In this document: piece by piece, positions 8,136-17,800 of the stretch | Numbering within the stretch: position 1 is the stretch's first letter | Layout: each line of letters starts with the position of its first letter | NCBI RefSeq assembly: GCF_032051575.1 | Contig: NZ_DAMBYD010000004.1 | Span: 248,001 to 312,000 of the forward strand | Reading direction: 5' to 3' | From: Aminipila sp032051575 | Lineage (GTDB): Bacteria > Bacillota > Clostridia > Peptostreptococcales > Anaerovoracaceae | Length of the DNA stretch: 64,000 bases | Program-made: the position numbers and the translations under genes | Notes under the pieces: generated by a model | Told to the model about the DNA's origin: nothing | Seen by the model: the letters and a program-made list of their open reading frames with translations, nothing else | The model's database searches: none

Positions 8136-10631
8136 TTGTTGGCAAATAATAATTCACAGATTATCTCTAAAATGGCTCGAAAATCAGTGGCTGGGAATGG
8201 AAGAAGAAATCTGGTTATGATTACCGCCGTTGCTCTGGCAGCATTTATGCTTATAACTGTATTAACGCTTGGAACTTCCTATTTTCAGGCAAATGAGAAA
8301 CAAAACATACGTATGTATGGAGCAAAACATGATGCAGTTGTAATGGCACCTACTGAGAAGCAGATTAAGATGTGCAGAGAGGATAAAAGGATTTCATTGG
8401 CAGGGCTTACCGTTATTTGTTCTTGGGCGGATAGTAATGGTGTGGATGATACATTGAATACAAAGTTTATTTGGAGTGATAAGAATTTTTGGGAAAAGCA
8501 GAAAAAGCCTGCTTTGGAATGGATAAAAGGAAAGTATCCGCAAAATGAAGATGAATTGATGATTTCCAAGGCGGCATTAAAAGAGTGTGGAAATGAGCAG
8601 ATGGATATCGGCTCTAAAATGGTGCTCATTTATCATGATAAGTATGGGCAACATAGCAAACAATTCAAAATCAGTGGCATATTTAAAGATTATGAAGGAA
8701 GCGAGCAAGCCTATGTATCCGATGCTTTTTATAAAACAACGGGATATGAAACATCTGACATTGTATGTGGTATTTTATATCTTGAGTTTAAGTATCCTTT
8801 GCTTACTGAGAAACAACAGAATGAATTTGAAAATCAGCTGCATTTGGGAAAGCAGCAGAGATTTTTTGTTACAAGTGAAATGGAACAGCCATTACTGATT
8901 ATTGCTGGAATTATAGGAATTATACTGATTACTGTTTGTAGTGCGTATTTGTTGATTTATAATATTCTATATCTTTCTGTTACTAATAATGTTCGGTATT
9001 ATGGGTTGTTACAGACTGTAGGAATGACAGAAAAGCAGATTAAATCCATGTTATTCCGAAAGATGTTTTATCTAGGTGGGGCCGGACTTACAGCGGGTAT
9101 TTTAATCGGCAGTGGAACATCATTTTTTATCATTCCAAGAATTGTGAAAACATTGGGTATCCGCAGCAATGATGTGATAGGAGTATCTTTTCAACCTTTG
9201 GTATATCTGGCAGCAATTGTGCTGATATGTTTTACCATTTATGCAGGAAGTAAAAAGCCAACAAAAATTGCAAGTAAAATTTCACCTATTGAGGCTACAG
9301 GGTATACAACGAGGAAAAGTGGTAAAAGCATAAGGAAAACAAGAAAAGGAAGAGTTATCCTTGGCATGGCTTTGCAGAATATGGGGAAAGACAAAAAGAA
9401 AACCAGTATAGTTATTCTTTCTCTCGCCTTAAGTGCATCTATATTTTTGTGTATCATTACATTAATTCAAAGTCAGGGTGCCAGAACGATTACATCTAAT
9501 TATATGGATGCTGATTTGGTATTGGAAAATGATACCCTTACAAAAGATGACCGTTTGCAGTATGACCAGATTTTTGACGCGGAATTTCTGGAAAAATTAG
9601 GTCAGGCATCAGGAGTAAAGCAGATACATAAGTTCTATACGGAGGATATAGCAGTTCCCTGGGAAGCTGGGTTCTCGAATACATGGATGCGGGAGTTTTA
9701 TGAGAAGTGGATGTCTTGTTTCTATGAAGATTTTGTGGAGCAATATAAAAATCATCCGGAAAAATTCTATTCTATTATGGCGGGACTGGATGAAGAAGAA
9801 TTTGATCAGCTAAATGGAGAACTTCCTCATCCAATCGATAAGAAAAATTTTATGGCAGGAAAATGTTGCATCGTATATCGAAATGATTTAGCCCTTAAAG
9901 ACAAAGAACTAGTAGGACAGAGCTTAAAATTTTATTCCGTTAAGGAGGGAAAGGAAAAGCCGCAGGAATTAAAAATTGCAGGGGTTACAGATGACCACTA
10001 TCTGTTTAGAGTAATAGGTATGGCACCAAACATTATTGTCAGTGATAGATATATGAAGAAAATCATAAATGAGCCTTATTTGCAAAGGCTGTCAATTCAG
10101 TATCAGGAAGAATTTGATGAAAAGACAGAGCAGGAATTGCAGAGTATTATTCAGAAAAGTCCTTGTGAGAAGGACGTGAGTTTGGATTCTAAAATTACAA
10201 ATATGGAAAATATACGGCATTCACAGGGTCATATGATGAAGTTTGGAATTGGAATTGTCATCATTCTTGGAATGATTGGGTTTATGAATTATATTAATAC
10301 GGTAATCAGTAATATCCAAAACCGCCTTTTAGAATTATCTATTTTAGAAAGCATTGGAATGACAGATAGACAAATCAGGAAGATGTTAATTGGGGAAGGG
10401 GTAATCTTTGCAGGGATTTCTTTACTGCTTACATCTACTTTGGGTATGGGAGTTACTTATATTCTGTATCAATCTTTAAATTATTTTCATGTGCCATTTG
10501 TAGTTCCGTTTATACCTGTTATAAGCAGCTATTGTATGGTGATTTTGCTTTGTATCTGTATACCACTTATTGCATATCAGTTTTTAACAAGAAAGAAAAG
10601 TGTAGTTGAACGAATAAAAGAATTTGAATAA
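8136..10631 (+). CDS. FtsX-like ABC transporter permease (two FtsX units)
   Basis: About 831 residues from a TTG start at 8136, preceded by GGGAGGTG at 8122-8129; an in-frame ATG at 8058 would lie deep inside the ATPase gene and is unlikely. A membrane segment near residues 26-50 is followed by an extracytoplasmic domain of about 200 residues, three membrane segments near 255-380, a connector with another segment near 435, a second extracytoplasmic domain, and three segments at the C-terminus. Both groups carry FtsX-type motifs (VGMTEKQIKSM, IGMTDRQIRKM). It partners the preceding ATPase. At 831 residues with two large outer domains it is closer to the long clostridial FtsX permeases than to BceB of about 650 residues. 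Confidence 0.9.
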   Translation: MLANNNSQIISKMARKSVAGNGRRNLVMITAVALAAFMLITVLTLGTSYFQANEKQNIRMYGAKHDAVVMAPTEKQIKMCREDKRISLAGLTVICSWADSNGVDDTLNTKFIWSDKNFWEKQKKPALEWIKGKYPQNEDELMISKAALKECGNEQMDIGSKMVLIYHDKYGQHSKQFKISGIFKDYEGSEQAYVSDAFYKTTGYETSDIVCGILYLEFKYPLLTEKQQNEFENQLHLGKQQRFFVTSEMEQPLLIIAGIIGIILITVCSAYLLIYNILYLSVTNNVRYYGLLQTVGMTEKQIKSMLFRKMFYLGGAGLTAGILIGSGTSFFIIPRIVKTLGIRSNDVIGVSFQPLVYLAAIVLICFTIYAGSKKPTKIASKISPIEATGYTTRKSGKSIRKTRKGRVILGMALQNMGKDKKKTSIVILSLALSASIFLCIITLIQSQGARTITSNYMDADLVLENDTLTKDDRLQYDQIFDAEFLEKLGQASGVKQIHKFYTEDIAVPWEAGFSNTWMREFYEKWMSCFYEDFVEQYKNHPEKFYSIMAGLDEEEFDQLNGELPHPIDKKNFMAGKCCIVYRNDLALKDKELVGQSLKFYSVKEGKEKPQELKIAGVTDDHYLFRVIGMAPNIIVSDRYMKKIINEPYLQRLSIQYQEEFDEKTEQELQSIIQKSPCEKDVSLDSKITNMENIRHSQGHMMKFGIGIVIILGMIGFMNYINTVISNIQNRLLELSILESIGMTDRQIRKMLIGEGVIFAGISLLLTSTLGMGVTYILYQSLNYFHVPFVVPFIPVISSYCMVILLCICIPLIAYQFLTRKKSVVERIKEFE

Positions 10632-10718
10632 AGTATTACATAAATTTCTATTTTGTCGATGTAAATAAAATGAGGCGTATTTTACAGTTTTATTTTATTT
10701 AAGAAGGGAACCGAGAAA

Positions 10719-11654
10719 ATGAGGATTATAGGGGGAACAGGATTACGTTATAGTAATTTAGACAAAAGTAGTTCAAGTGTAGACAAAGAGAGTGCAAAAC
10801 GATTTACTGAATATTACAATTCAGGCAGTTTGGATTTTGAAGCCGCAAAGAATGGTGGAGATACTGTTGAAATCTCAAAATCAGGGGATATATATGCTAA
10901 AGTAAAAAGGTTAGATGCTCTGTTTGAAAATAAAGATTTTACTGGAATGAGTGAAACCGAAGTTTTTAAGGTGATTGAAAAAGCTTACAATAGAGAATTT
11001 CCAGATTTTAGAGCAAATGAAAGTTTAAATAAAGAGTTATATGGAAAAGTGGCAGTGCAAAGAGATGAACAACTGAAAAAAGCTTTAAATATTCAGGATA
11101 ATGAAATCTTTGATAATAAAGTAATAGAGCTTTACAAGAAATGTAATGGCTATGAGGGAATGAATCATCAAGAAATAGCTGAAAAAATAAATAAAGAATT
11201 CCCAGATGATGAAACTCATTTAGGGAGAGCGCTAATATTATGTGAGAAGTTAAACACGGGTTTAATCTCAAAGGAAGAATGCAGGGATACAATTAAAGGA
11301 ATGCAGAGTAATCTGGAAGAACAATATTGTAAAATGGCTAAAATATGCAGAATAGGGGATGAAGATCGAGACGCTTTTGGAGTATGGAAAGCAAGATATT
11401 ATGATGGAGAATTCCTACCTGAAGAATTAACTATGCCTTCGGCAAAAGAAAGAAGAATGGAATTATTGACCAATTTTGGTAAATATCTAGTGGAAATAAA
11501 GCCTTTGATGGATGATTATATGAAGATAACTGATGGAAAAACTCCAGATAATTTAACGCACAAAAATGATGATGACAAAGATAAAGAAAAGACTGTGGAA
11601 AAAGGTGATGATAATCCAACAGTTGTAAAAGGAAATATTAGTGCAACTAAATAA
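10719..11654 (+). CDS. Hypothetical soluble protein, 311 residues
   Basis: I do not recognise a family. The protein has no signal peptide and no membrane segment. It is helical and charged in the middle, and ends with about 45 residues rich in Asp, Lys and Thr (DDDKDKEKTVEKGDD), likely disordered. Residues 1-60 are rich in Gly, Ser and Asn, a pattern seen in proteins secreted without a cleaved signal; that is inference. The start has AAGAAGGGAACC upstream with reasonable spacing. It lies 87 bases after the ABC permease in the same direction, with an AT-only inverted repeat between, and ends against the convergent MocR gene at a shared terminator. Confidence 0.7.
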   Translation: MRIIGGTGLRYSNLDKSSSSVDKESAKRFTEYYNSGSLDFEAAKNGGDTVEISKSGDIYAKVKRLDALFENKDFTGMSETEVFKVIEKAYNREFPDFRANESLNKELYGKVAVQRDEQLKKALNIQDNEIFDNKVIELYKKCNGYEGMNHQEIAEKINKEFPDDETHLGRALILCEKLNTGLISKEECRDTIKGMQSNLEEQYCKMAKICRIGDEDRDAFGVWKARYYDGEFLPEELTMPSAKERRMELLTNFGKYLVEIKPLMDDYMKITDGKTPDNLTHKNDDDKDKEKTVEKGDDNPTVVKGNISATK

Positions 11655-11673
11655 TAGTAAAGATATTTCAATG

Positions 11674-11716
11674 ATAAGGGGGTTGTGGAAATTAGTCCAA
11701 CAGCCCCTTATTTTTC
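11674..11716 (+). terminator. Terminator between the hypothetical gene and convergent MocR gene
   Basis: ATAAGGGG at 11674-11681 pairs with CCCCTTAT at 11704-11711, an inner TGGA/TCCA extends the stem, and TTATTTTT follows. It overlaps the last codons of the opposing gene. The T run favours plus-strand termination. Confidence 0.75.
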
Positions 11717-13158
11717 TGACACCGAAGCGTTATCTCGCTTAATGTTTTAACAGCTTTTTTAAAATCATCTGGCTCTGCATAAGCGTAAGATAACCGTAAA
11801 GCATTATTATCATAAAAATCATAAACATTACCGGGATTTAATAAAATATTGTTTTCTAAGGACAACTGAAATAGTTTATCAATAGACACGTGGTTTTTAA
11901 AACGAAGCCAGATAAAAAAACCACCCTCTGGTATATTCCAGTCAGCCAGATCTTTAAAGTACTCTTCCAATAAGGAAATGGCGTGATCACGACGAGCTTT
12001 CAGTTCTTTTCTTAAAAATATAAGATACTCGTCATAGTATCCATTATCCAGAAACTCAGTAAGAGCCCATTGAGAAACAGAACTTGCTCCATAATCAACT
12101 TGCATTTTTACATCCCCAATTCTATATACAACTGATTCTGGACCTACGAGCCAACCAATTCTTAAACCAGGCGCCAGGGTTTTGGAAATTGTACCCAAGT
12201 ACAAAATCATCCCATTCTTATCCTTAGATTTCATTGGTTTTGGAGGAACCTTATCATACCATAAATCCCCGTAAGCATCATCTTCAATCATAGGAAGTCT
12301 GTTTCTGCTACAGAAGTTAAATAAATCCTGTCTTCGTTCTTCAGACATGATAATTCCGGTTGGATTTTGATGAGTGGGTATTGTATACAATAGAGATTGG
12401 CTTACTTCTTTATTTATCTGCCAATACATCATGCCGTTTTTATCCATAGGAACCCCAGACAACTGCATTCCAGCAGATTGAAATACCTGAAGCGACTTCA
12501 AATAAGTAGGGGCTTCGGTAAATACTGTAGAGCCGGGTTTTAGCATACATACAGAAATTAATTGTAACCCTTGCAATGCCCCAGAGGTGATAACTATAGA
12601 AGATTCAGGGGCATCAATTCCCTGCAATGCCAGTCTTTCAGTTAAACTCCTTCGAAGTTCAGGAAGACCTAAAGGACCCAGATAATTCAAAGAAGGAATC
12701 TTTGAAGGCAGTTTTTTAAAAACTTTATTCATGAGATCATGAGGAAATAAATTAGCAGAAAGCTCGCCAGTGCCCAAGCGGATGTATTTGTCATCAAATT
12801 CTAATTTGTTTATAATCTGGATGGTTGGCATATTAGATTTAAATGGTCCTGATTGAATATATTTATTCCAATCAGGAGGCGTAGACATGAAAAGTGACCA
12901 GGTGTTACTAGCAATCTTTGTACCTCCACCATGTTCACTTTCTAACATACCATAAGAGGTTAGTTCCTCCATAGCAGCAACTATGGTACTTCTATTTACT
13001 TGAAATATTTCAGAAAGTTTACGTTGTGAGGGGAGTTTACTGCCAACAAGCCAGTCTCCGCATGAAACTTTTCCACTTATATATTCAGAGATTTGTTTGT
13101 AAATAGGCACTTTTGAGGCCTTGTCTGGTTTCCAGTCAATATTTAAAAAGTCTGCCAT
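11692..13158 (-). CDS. MocR-type (GntR/aminotransferase) PLP-dependent transcriptional regulator
   Basis: 488 residues. Residues about 12-80 form a GntR winged helix (KLPSQRKLSEIFQVNRSTI). The rest is a fold-type I aminotransferase domain with the PLP-binding Lys in SKTLAPGLRIGW, the Asp in EDDAYGDLWYD and the asparagine region PTHQNPTG. In this family the aminotransferase part senses PLP, an amino acid or both, and controls a neighbouring gene. It is divergent from a LysE-type exporter, with a 179-base spacer containing repeated TTGGTTGG motifs, so it most likely regulates that exporter and perhaps itself. The inducer is unknown. Confidence 0.93.
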   Translation of the reverse strand: MADFLNIDWKPDKASKVPIYKQISEYISGKVSCGDWLVGSKLPSQRKLSEIFQVNRSTIVAAMEELTSYGMLESEHGGGTKIASNTWSLFMSTPPDWNKYIQSGPFKSNMPTIQIINKLEFDDKYIRLGTGELSANLFPHDLMNKVFKKLPSKIPSLNYLGPLGLPELRRSLTERLALQGIDAPESSIVITSGALQGLQLISVCMLKPGSTVFTEAPTYLKSLQVFQSAGMQLSGVPMDKNGMMYWQINKEVSQSLLYTIPTHQNPTGIIMSEERRQDLFNFCSRNRLPMIEDDAYGDLWYDKVPPKPMKSKDKNGMILYLGTISKTLAPGLRIGWLVGPESVVYRIGDVKMQVDYGASSVSQWALTEFLDNGYYDEYLIFLRKELKARRDHAISLLEEYFKDLADWNIPEGGFFIWLRFKNHVSIDKLFQLSLENNILLNPGNVYDFYDNNALRLSYAYAEPDDFKKAVKTLSEITLRCQKNKGLLD

Positions 13159-13224
13159 TAAAACTCCTTTACTTCTCTATATAGATAATTATATCTTTTT
13201 TCATAACTTATATTAATAATTTAA

Positions 13225-13314
13225 ACTTGGTTGGATAAAAAGTCAATAGTTGGATGGTTACAAAATCATGAAACAAAGATATATTAGTATTATGAAAAAC
13301 AAATTGGTTGGTAT
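13225..13314. promoter_or_regulatory. Repeated TTGGTTGG/GTTGGAT motifs in the mocR-lysE divergent region
   Basis: TTGGTTGG occurs at 13227-13234 (as TTGGTTGGAT) and again at 13304-13311, with a related GTTGGATGG at 13249-13257. MocR regulators typically bind direct repeats in the divergent promoter region, so these are the best candidate operators. Two lie upstream of, and one inside the transcribed part below, the predicted exporter promoter. Confidence 0.45.
13258..13285 (+). promoter_or_regulatory. Putative promoter of the LysE-type exporter
   Basis: TTACAA at 13258-13263 and TATATT at 13280-13285 are separated by 16 bases, 53 bases before the start codon. Both hexamers are imperfect, which would suit an activated promoter. 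Confidence 0.4.
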
Positions 13315-13337
13315 GTTACTAGAAAGAAGGAGTAGTT

Positions 13338-13949
13338 ATGATTTATTATTTACAAGGGTTAACAATGGGGTTGGCATATGTAGCACCTATAGGGCTGCAG
13401 AACTTATTTGTTATTAATACGGCATTGACTCAGAAAAAAAATAGAGTTTTTATGACGGCTTTAATTGTAATATTCTTTGATGTTACATTAGCTTTAGCTT
13501 GTTTCTTCGGTGTTGGGGCCATAATGGAACAGTCAAGATTATTGGAAATGGGTGTTCTGTTAATTGGAAGTATTATAGTAATTATGATTGGTATAAGCCT
13601 GATAAGGGCAAAAGATTCTATGGATAATAGTACAAATGTTAATGTACCAATTTTGAAAGTAATATCTACAGCATGCGTTGTAACTTGGTTTAATCCACAG
13701 GCGCTTATAGATGGAAGTATGATGTTAGGGGCTTTTAAAGCCACACTACCTGAGGGGCAGGATTTAGATTTTATATTGGGAGTGGCATCAGCATCCTGCT
13801 TATGGTTTATGGGAATATCCGCTATTATTTCGCTATTTAGTGCTAAAATTACAGATAAGGTTTTAAGGGTAATTAATATCATTTGTGGTGTGGTAATAGT
13901 TATATATGGTGCAAAACTAGGATTAAGTTTTATAAATATGCTTTGGTAA
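13338..13949 (+). CDS. LysE/ArgO-family amino acid exporter
   Basis: 203 residues with about six hydrophobic segments and the LysE N-terminal pattern, PIGLQNLFVINTAL near residues 17-30. A second conserved region, TWFNPQALIDGS near 118-129, matches the family's NP motif. LysE proteins export basic or other amino acids using the membrane potential. Divergent placement next to a PLP-binding MocR regulator suggests export of an amino acid sensed by that regulator. The start has GAAAGAAGGAG upstream. The exact substrate cannot be told. Confidence 0.88.
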   Translation: MIYYLQGLTMGLAYVAPIGLQNLFVINTALTQKKNRVFMTALIVIFFDVTLALACFFGVGAIMEQSRLLEMGVLLIGSIIVIMIGISLIRAKDSMDNSTNVNVPILKVISTACVVTWFNPQALIDGSMMLGAFKATLPEGQDLDFILGVASASCLWFMGISAIISLFSAKITDKVLRVINIICGVVIVIYGAKLGLSFINMLW

Positions 13950-13980
13950 TACAAAACTCCAAATAAAAAATAAATGATAA

Positions 13981-14035
13981 AACAAGAAAAGTTTGTTGAA
14001 ATTGATGATTCAGTATTTAACAAACTTTTCTTGTT
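13981..14035 (+). terminator. Long hairpin after the LysE-type gene, probable terminator
   Basis: AACAAGAAAAGTTTGTT at 13981-13997 and its exact reverse complement at 14019-14035 form a 17-bp perfect stem around a 21-base loop. The downstream T run is weak and delayed, so termination efficiency is uncertain. Confidence 0.65.
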
Positions 14036-14115
14036 GTTAGGTGTTAATTTTTATAAAAATGTGATATGATATAATGTAAAATAAAATTTAGAAGATGACT
14101 AAAAGAGGATAAATA

Positions 14116-14673
14116 ATGTTTGAAGGAAATCTTGATAGAAGCTATGTTACAACATATTACAAAAGGAAATTTAATCCTACCAGAGCAGTAGAGAAAGATA
14201 TAACAATTGGTGATGTGGCCCACGCTTTGTCACTTATATGCAGAGCTAACGGCCATCTAAAAATATTTTTTTCTGTGGCTCAGCATTCAATTAATTGTGC
14301 ACTAGAGGCTAAAGAAAGGGGACTTTCTACTAAAATTCAGCTTCAATGCTTGTTACATGATGCTTCAGAAGCATATATAGGAGACGTGATTACTCCACTT
14401 AAGATACAGTTGAATGCGTATAAAGAATATGAAAATGCTTTACAAGCTACAGTATTAAAGGCATTAGGTGTGGATTCACTAAACAAGGCAGATGAAAAGG
14501 TCATAAAAGAAATTGACAGCTGCATGCTTTATCATGAGTTTAAGCTATTACATGGAGAATTGCTTTTTAAGAAAGAGCCTGAAATCCACATTTCTATAAA
14601 TGAGAATGAAGTTCCACACAATGAAGTGGAAGCACAATTTATACAAATATATAGAGAATTAAAAACATATTAA
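14116..14673 (+). CDS. HD-domain phosphohydrolase (YfbR-like)
   Basis: 185 residues with the HD metal-site pattern: His in VAQHSINCA near 57, the HD pair in LLHDASEAYIGDV near 79, and a later Asp in EIDSCMLYHEF. HDASEAYIGD resembles 5'-deoxynucleotidases of the YfbR type and related nucleotide hydrolases. Length fits a single HD domain of that group. It stands alone, with a perfect -10 TATAAT at 14070-14075 but no clear -35. Substrate is inferred only at the level of nucleotide hydrolysis. Confidence 0.82.
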   Translation: MFEGNLDRSYVTTYYKRKFNPTRAVEKDITIGDVAHALSLICRANGHLKIFFSVAQHSINCALEAKERGLSTKIQLQCLLHDASEAYIGDVITPLKIQLNAYKEYENALQATVLKALGVDSLNKADEKVIKEIDSCMLYHEFKLLHGELLFKKEPEIHISINENEVPHNEVEAQFIQIYRELKTY

Positions 14674-14863
14674 TTTTGCCCAATAATAAAAGGGATATAG
14701 AAATGGTTAAAGAACCAAAAAATAGCTGTGGATTCAAAATTATAATTTCATAACTAGTGATAAATTTGGTTACTTATAGTATAATAAAACGTTATAGGTA
14801 ATCTTTTTTTTTCATAATAATATATTTATTTTTGATTAGATCAAAATAAAGAAGGAATTTTAA

Positions 14864-17800
14864 ATGAATTTAATTAAAATAAAAAAATTAACAAAAAACA
14901 TAAATACTTATGAAAAAGGTCTTAAGTATTATAAATATGGAAAAGTTCAAGTTGTTAATAAACATCTTGATGAATTTACAAATTTAGAACACTATTACGC
15001 TACAGTAAGTGGAAGCGAATTGTATGATGTGGAAATTATATGTGACGCTTTTGGAGAAATTGTTAAATATGATTGTGATTGCATTGCATTTCAGAGCAAT
15101 AGTGGACCATGTAAGCACATCATTGGAACACTGATTGAGATAAATGCTGAAAATAGCAGGGAAACTACACAAATAAGTTTTGGGAAAAACGAAGATAATA
15201 AAAATATATTGTCGGATAGGAATGCTTTAAGGCTGATTGATTTATATACACATAAGAACATTTTGGCGGTTGAGACCTCTATTAATGAGGCAGAACCTGT
15301 GAAATTGATCCCTAAGCTGACTATAGGCAGAAATATAGTTGAGTTGTCATTTACGGTAGGTAGAAAAAGACAATATGTAATTAAAAATGTAAAGAATTTT
15401 TGCGAAAGTATGCAGCGGGAAGAAACTGTAACTTATGGGAAAGAGCTTGTGCTAACCCATCATTTATCAATGTTTGATGATTATTCTAAGAAATTAGTTT
15501 CCTATATTATGGATAGATATAATGAAATCGAAAGCTATAGGAATGATAGTTATTTTGATGCTAATTTTGGATATGATAATACGAAACGAAATATAAGGAT
15601 AGGGCCTAAAAATCTAGATATATTAATGAATCTTTTGAAAGACCAGGAAATAAACATCGCAGGCCAAGAATATCTAAGAGGCCGCTATGCTTACAGTGAA
15701 GGAAAAGACAGATGGAAACGGAAACGTGAAAATTCATATAAAATAACAGAATATACACCAAAACTAGAAGTTTCTGTTGAACAGACTTCATTGAACGAGT
15801 ATTTAATTAAAGGTTCAGAGTATGATTTTGTCGTAGGTAAAGAATACATTTATATTGCAGATGATTATGAACTTTGGCAGACAAGCAAAGAATTCACAGA
15901 AAAAATGAAGAATTTTATTGAAATTCTAAATTTAGGGGATGGAAAGATTTATATAGCAGAAAAAGATATGAATGCGTTTTTTGCTAATGTTATATCGCAA
16001 GTACAGGAATATGTTGAAATTTCTTCAGGACGAGAGATTCTCGAAAAATTTATGCCAGACAAAGGTAAGGTAAAGATTTATCTGGACAGCCCCAACAGTG
16101 ACACCATTACATCAAAACTTTTATGTGAATATGATGAAGGCGTTGTATTTGATATTATATCGGAGGAACAAGTATTTGAATCTTGGGCAGGGGGGCAGAC
16201 GGAGAAAGCGTTAGAAGGTGCTAAAACAGTCAGAGATTTGGTTTTAGAAGACAGAGCAAGGATATTGCTGACAAAGTATTTTGATGGCTATGAAAAGAAG
16301 TCTGGAATTCTATATTTTTCAGGTAACGACGAGAGAATCTATGAATTTGTGAATGTAGTAACTAAAGGTCTTACTAAAATTGGAAGTGTATTTACTACTG
16401 AAAAATATAGAAGAATCGGGAATGCCGTTCTTCCAAAGGCTTCTGTAGGTGTAAAACTTGAGAGTGACTTGTTGAAATTAGACTTTGACTTAGATCAGTT
16501 CCCCATAGCAGAGCTTATGGGAGCATTAGAACAATATAGACATAAAAAGAAATATTACAGAATGAAAGATGGGGGGTTTGTAGATTTAAATGACAAGGAA
16601 TTTGCAGAATTGCTTTCATTTGTTGATGATTTTGGAATAGTAAAGAGTGATTTAGAAAAAGGATCGTTTGAAGTCCCCAAATACAAGGCATTACTTTTAA
16701 ATAGTACTTTAAAAAATTCTAAAAGTATAAAATTTGATAGAGATGGACATTTTAAAAGTTTGATAAGAGGTATGAGCGCCATAGAGGATAGTGACTACGA
16801 TATTCCCGCAGGATTAACGGGTACATTAAGAGATTATCAAAAAGAGGGCTTCCAATGGCTGAAAACTATGACCCAATTTGGGTTTTGCGGTATATTGGCA
16901 GATGAAATGGGTCTTGGGAAAACACTACAAATTATTACTTTACTTAAGGATGCTGGCGAGTCTCTAACAAATGGGGAAGAGAGTGATGGTTCTGATCATA
17001 TAAAAGATGAAGAAAAGAAGAGGCTTGCATTAGTCATATCACCAGCATCATTAGTTTTAAATTGGGAACGAGAAATTCAAAAATTTGCATCAGATATTAG
17101 TGTAGTCTCAGTAATAGGTACGGCAAGAGAGCGAAAGCAGCTGATAAAGGAAGCAAAACGTGAAACTGTAATACTAACATCTTATGATTTGCTTAGGAGA
17201 GACTTAGAACATTATCAGAAAATACAGTTTGATTATTGCATAATTGATGAAGCTCAATATATTAAAAACTATTCTACTCAAAATGCCAAAGCTGTAAAAC
17301 TAATCAATAGCAAACAGAGATTTGCATTGACAGGAACGCCTATTGAAAATCGACTAAGTGAACTTTGGAGTATTTTTGATTTTCTTATGCCTCAATATTT
17401 GTTTTCATATAACAAGTTTAAGGAAAAATATGAGATGGCTATAGTGAGGGATAAGGACGAAGAAAAGATGGAGTCTCTGAGACGACAAGTAGCTCCTTTT
17501 ATGCTAAGACGTTTAAAGAAAAATGTATTAAAGGAACTTCCTGAAAAGACAGAAACCGTTATTTACGCTAAGATGGAAGGGGAACAACAAAAATTATATA
17601 AGGCAAATCTAGCAAAAGCTAAACTTGAAATTGGCAGAGAAATTAAAGAAGGTGGATTTGAATCGAATAAGATTGCGATTCTAGCACTATTGACTAGGCT
17701 AAGGCAGATTTGTTGTCACCCAGCTTTATGCTATGAAGATTACAGGCAGGGAAGCAATAAGCTGGATGCTTGTATTGAAATCATTGAGGAAGCAATATCT

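Noticed and set aside
13430..14023. 197-codon minus-strand open frame opposite the LysE-type gene
   Set aside because: It mirrors the membrane-protein codons of the real gene, crosses its terminator hairpin and has no ribosome binding site.
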